From an uncultured cyanobacterium (GTDB lineage Bacteria; Cyanobacteriota; Vampirovibrionia; Gastranaerophilales; Gastranaerophilaceae), in contig CALYTW010000004.1 of the NCBI GenBank assembly GCA_945487905.1, forward strand, positions 1 through 42,971: 42,971 nt of DNA, read 5' to 3'. Under the pieces are notes generated by a model that was not told where the DNA came from, searched no databases, and saw only the letters and a program-made list of their open reading frames with translations. Positions 42,862-42,971 of this stretch are shown here, one piece after another. A program made the translations under genes and the position numbers. Within the stretch, counting starts at the first letter, position 1. Each line of letters opens with the position of its first letter.

Positions 42862-42971
42862 CTAAATAATACTGTCAATTTTCAAAATAAATTTAATAAC
42901 ATTATCGTTTAATAGCAGCCCCTTGCCTTCCTCTTTGTCAACCTTTTCGTTAAGCTCGCTCTTGAGTGCGA
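42862..42971 (-). CDS. Partial C-terminus, possibly phage tail-like
   Basis: A minus-strand frame open to the window edge ends at TAG (42862-42864). It reads ALKSELNEKVDKEEGKGLLL and then about 15 hydrophobic-rich residues. LNEKVDKEEGKGL is typical of repeated stretches in phage tail-fibre or tail-associated proteins, which usually continue with S-x-NDYT; here NDN is followed by an unrelated tail, so the gene may be truncated or frameshifted. Only 35 codons are visible. Confidence 0.35.
   Translation of the reverse strand, partial: ALKSELNEKVDKEEGKGLLLNDNVIKFILKIDSII

Noticed and set aside
1-42971. tRNA, rRNA, CRISPR and insertion sequences
   Set aside because: I looked in the gaps for tRNA-like TTCGAATCC arms, rRNA words, regularly spaced repeats and transposase motifs and found none.

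Overview
The window is AT-rich bacterial chromosome, densely packed, with short operons on both strands and many GTG or TTG starts. I see no tRNA, rRNA, CRISPR array, insertion sequence or intact prophage. The envelope is Gram-negative: there is an LptF/LptG-type lipopolysaccharide permease, two lipoproteins, a murein-peptide amidase and a prepilin. Chemotaxis genes and a fliW-csrA pair suggest a motile organism with flagella and probably type IV pili. My best guess is a gut-type non-photosynthetic cyanobacterial relative (Gastranaerophilales/Melainabacteria). It rests on the overall gene style, the FKG-bearing membrane proteins and the long secreted protein starting MGMSASQAR; it is an inference, not a measurement.

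Layout. 1-2077 (+): PHP phosphoesterase, prepilin-like protein, LOG-family protein. 2195-5239 (-): PAP2 phosphatase, RipA-like membrane protein, FtsH. 5468-7039 (-): a large unknown protein with helical ends, behind a sequence that fits a sigma-28 promoter exactly in spacing. 7196-8691 (-): LptF/G permease and a DUF721/DciA protein. 8723-10560 (+): NrnA-type phosphoesterase and a YihY/BrkB membrane protein. 10770-12458 (-): GNAT-like protein, a possible 50-residue protein, SurE. 12794-16198 (+): two tandem paralogous membrane proteins of unknown function. 16185-16898 (-): PgeF. 16967-18730 (+): AspRS. 18816-19931 (-): FolE2 and a small repeat protein.

20015-23028 (+): AroQ, a zinc-site-deficient M16 protein, an MpaA-like amidase, UppS. 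23042-29694 (-): a FimV-like single-pass protein, sugar-binding lipoprotein, ArsP_2-type exporter, ABC permease and glycosyltransferase, tightly spaced. 30018-32481 (-): response regulator-diguanylate cyclase and a double-CheW protein. 32565-36643 (+): a sensorless methyl-accepting protein and a hybrid CheA. 36640-39454 (-): secreted TPR protein, FliW, CsrA, TPR protein, coiled-coil protein. 39545-40492 (-): GshB-like ATP-grasp enzyme. 40676-42832 (+): lipoprotein, unknown protein, ThiL, IspD. 42862 to the end (-): tail of a possibly phage-related frame.

The most interesting link is between distant parts. The window encodes FliW and CsrA, which in other bacteria tie flagellin synthesis to filament assembly. 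It also holds an unknown protein of flagellin-like layout whose promoter fits sigma-28 and whose leader carries two GGA motifs, one of them the ribosome binding site. This suggests a filament or appendage protein under FliA/CsrA/FliW control that ordinary flagellin searches would miss. Other candidates for new biology are the tandem FKG proteins, the FimV-like protein leading a transporter operon, and the chemotaxis cluster joined to a diguanylate cyclase.
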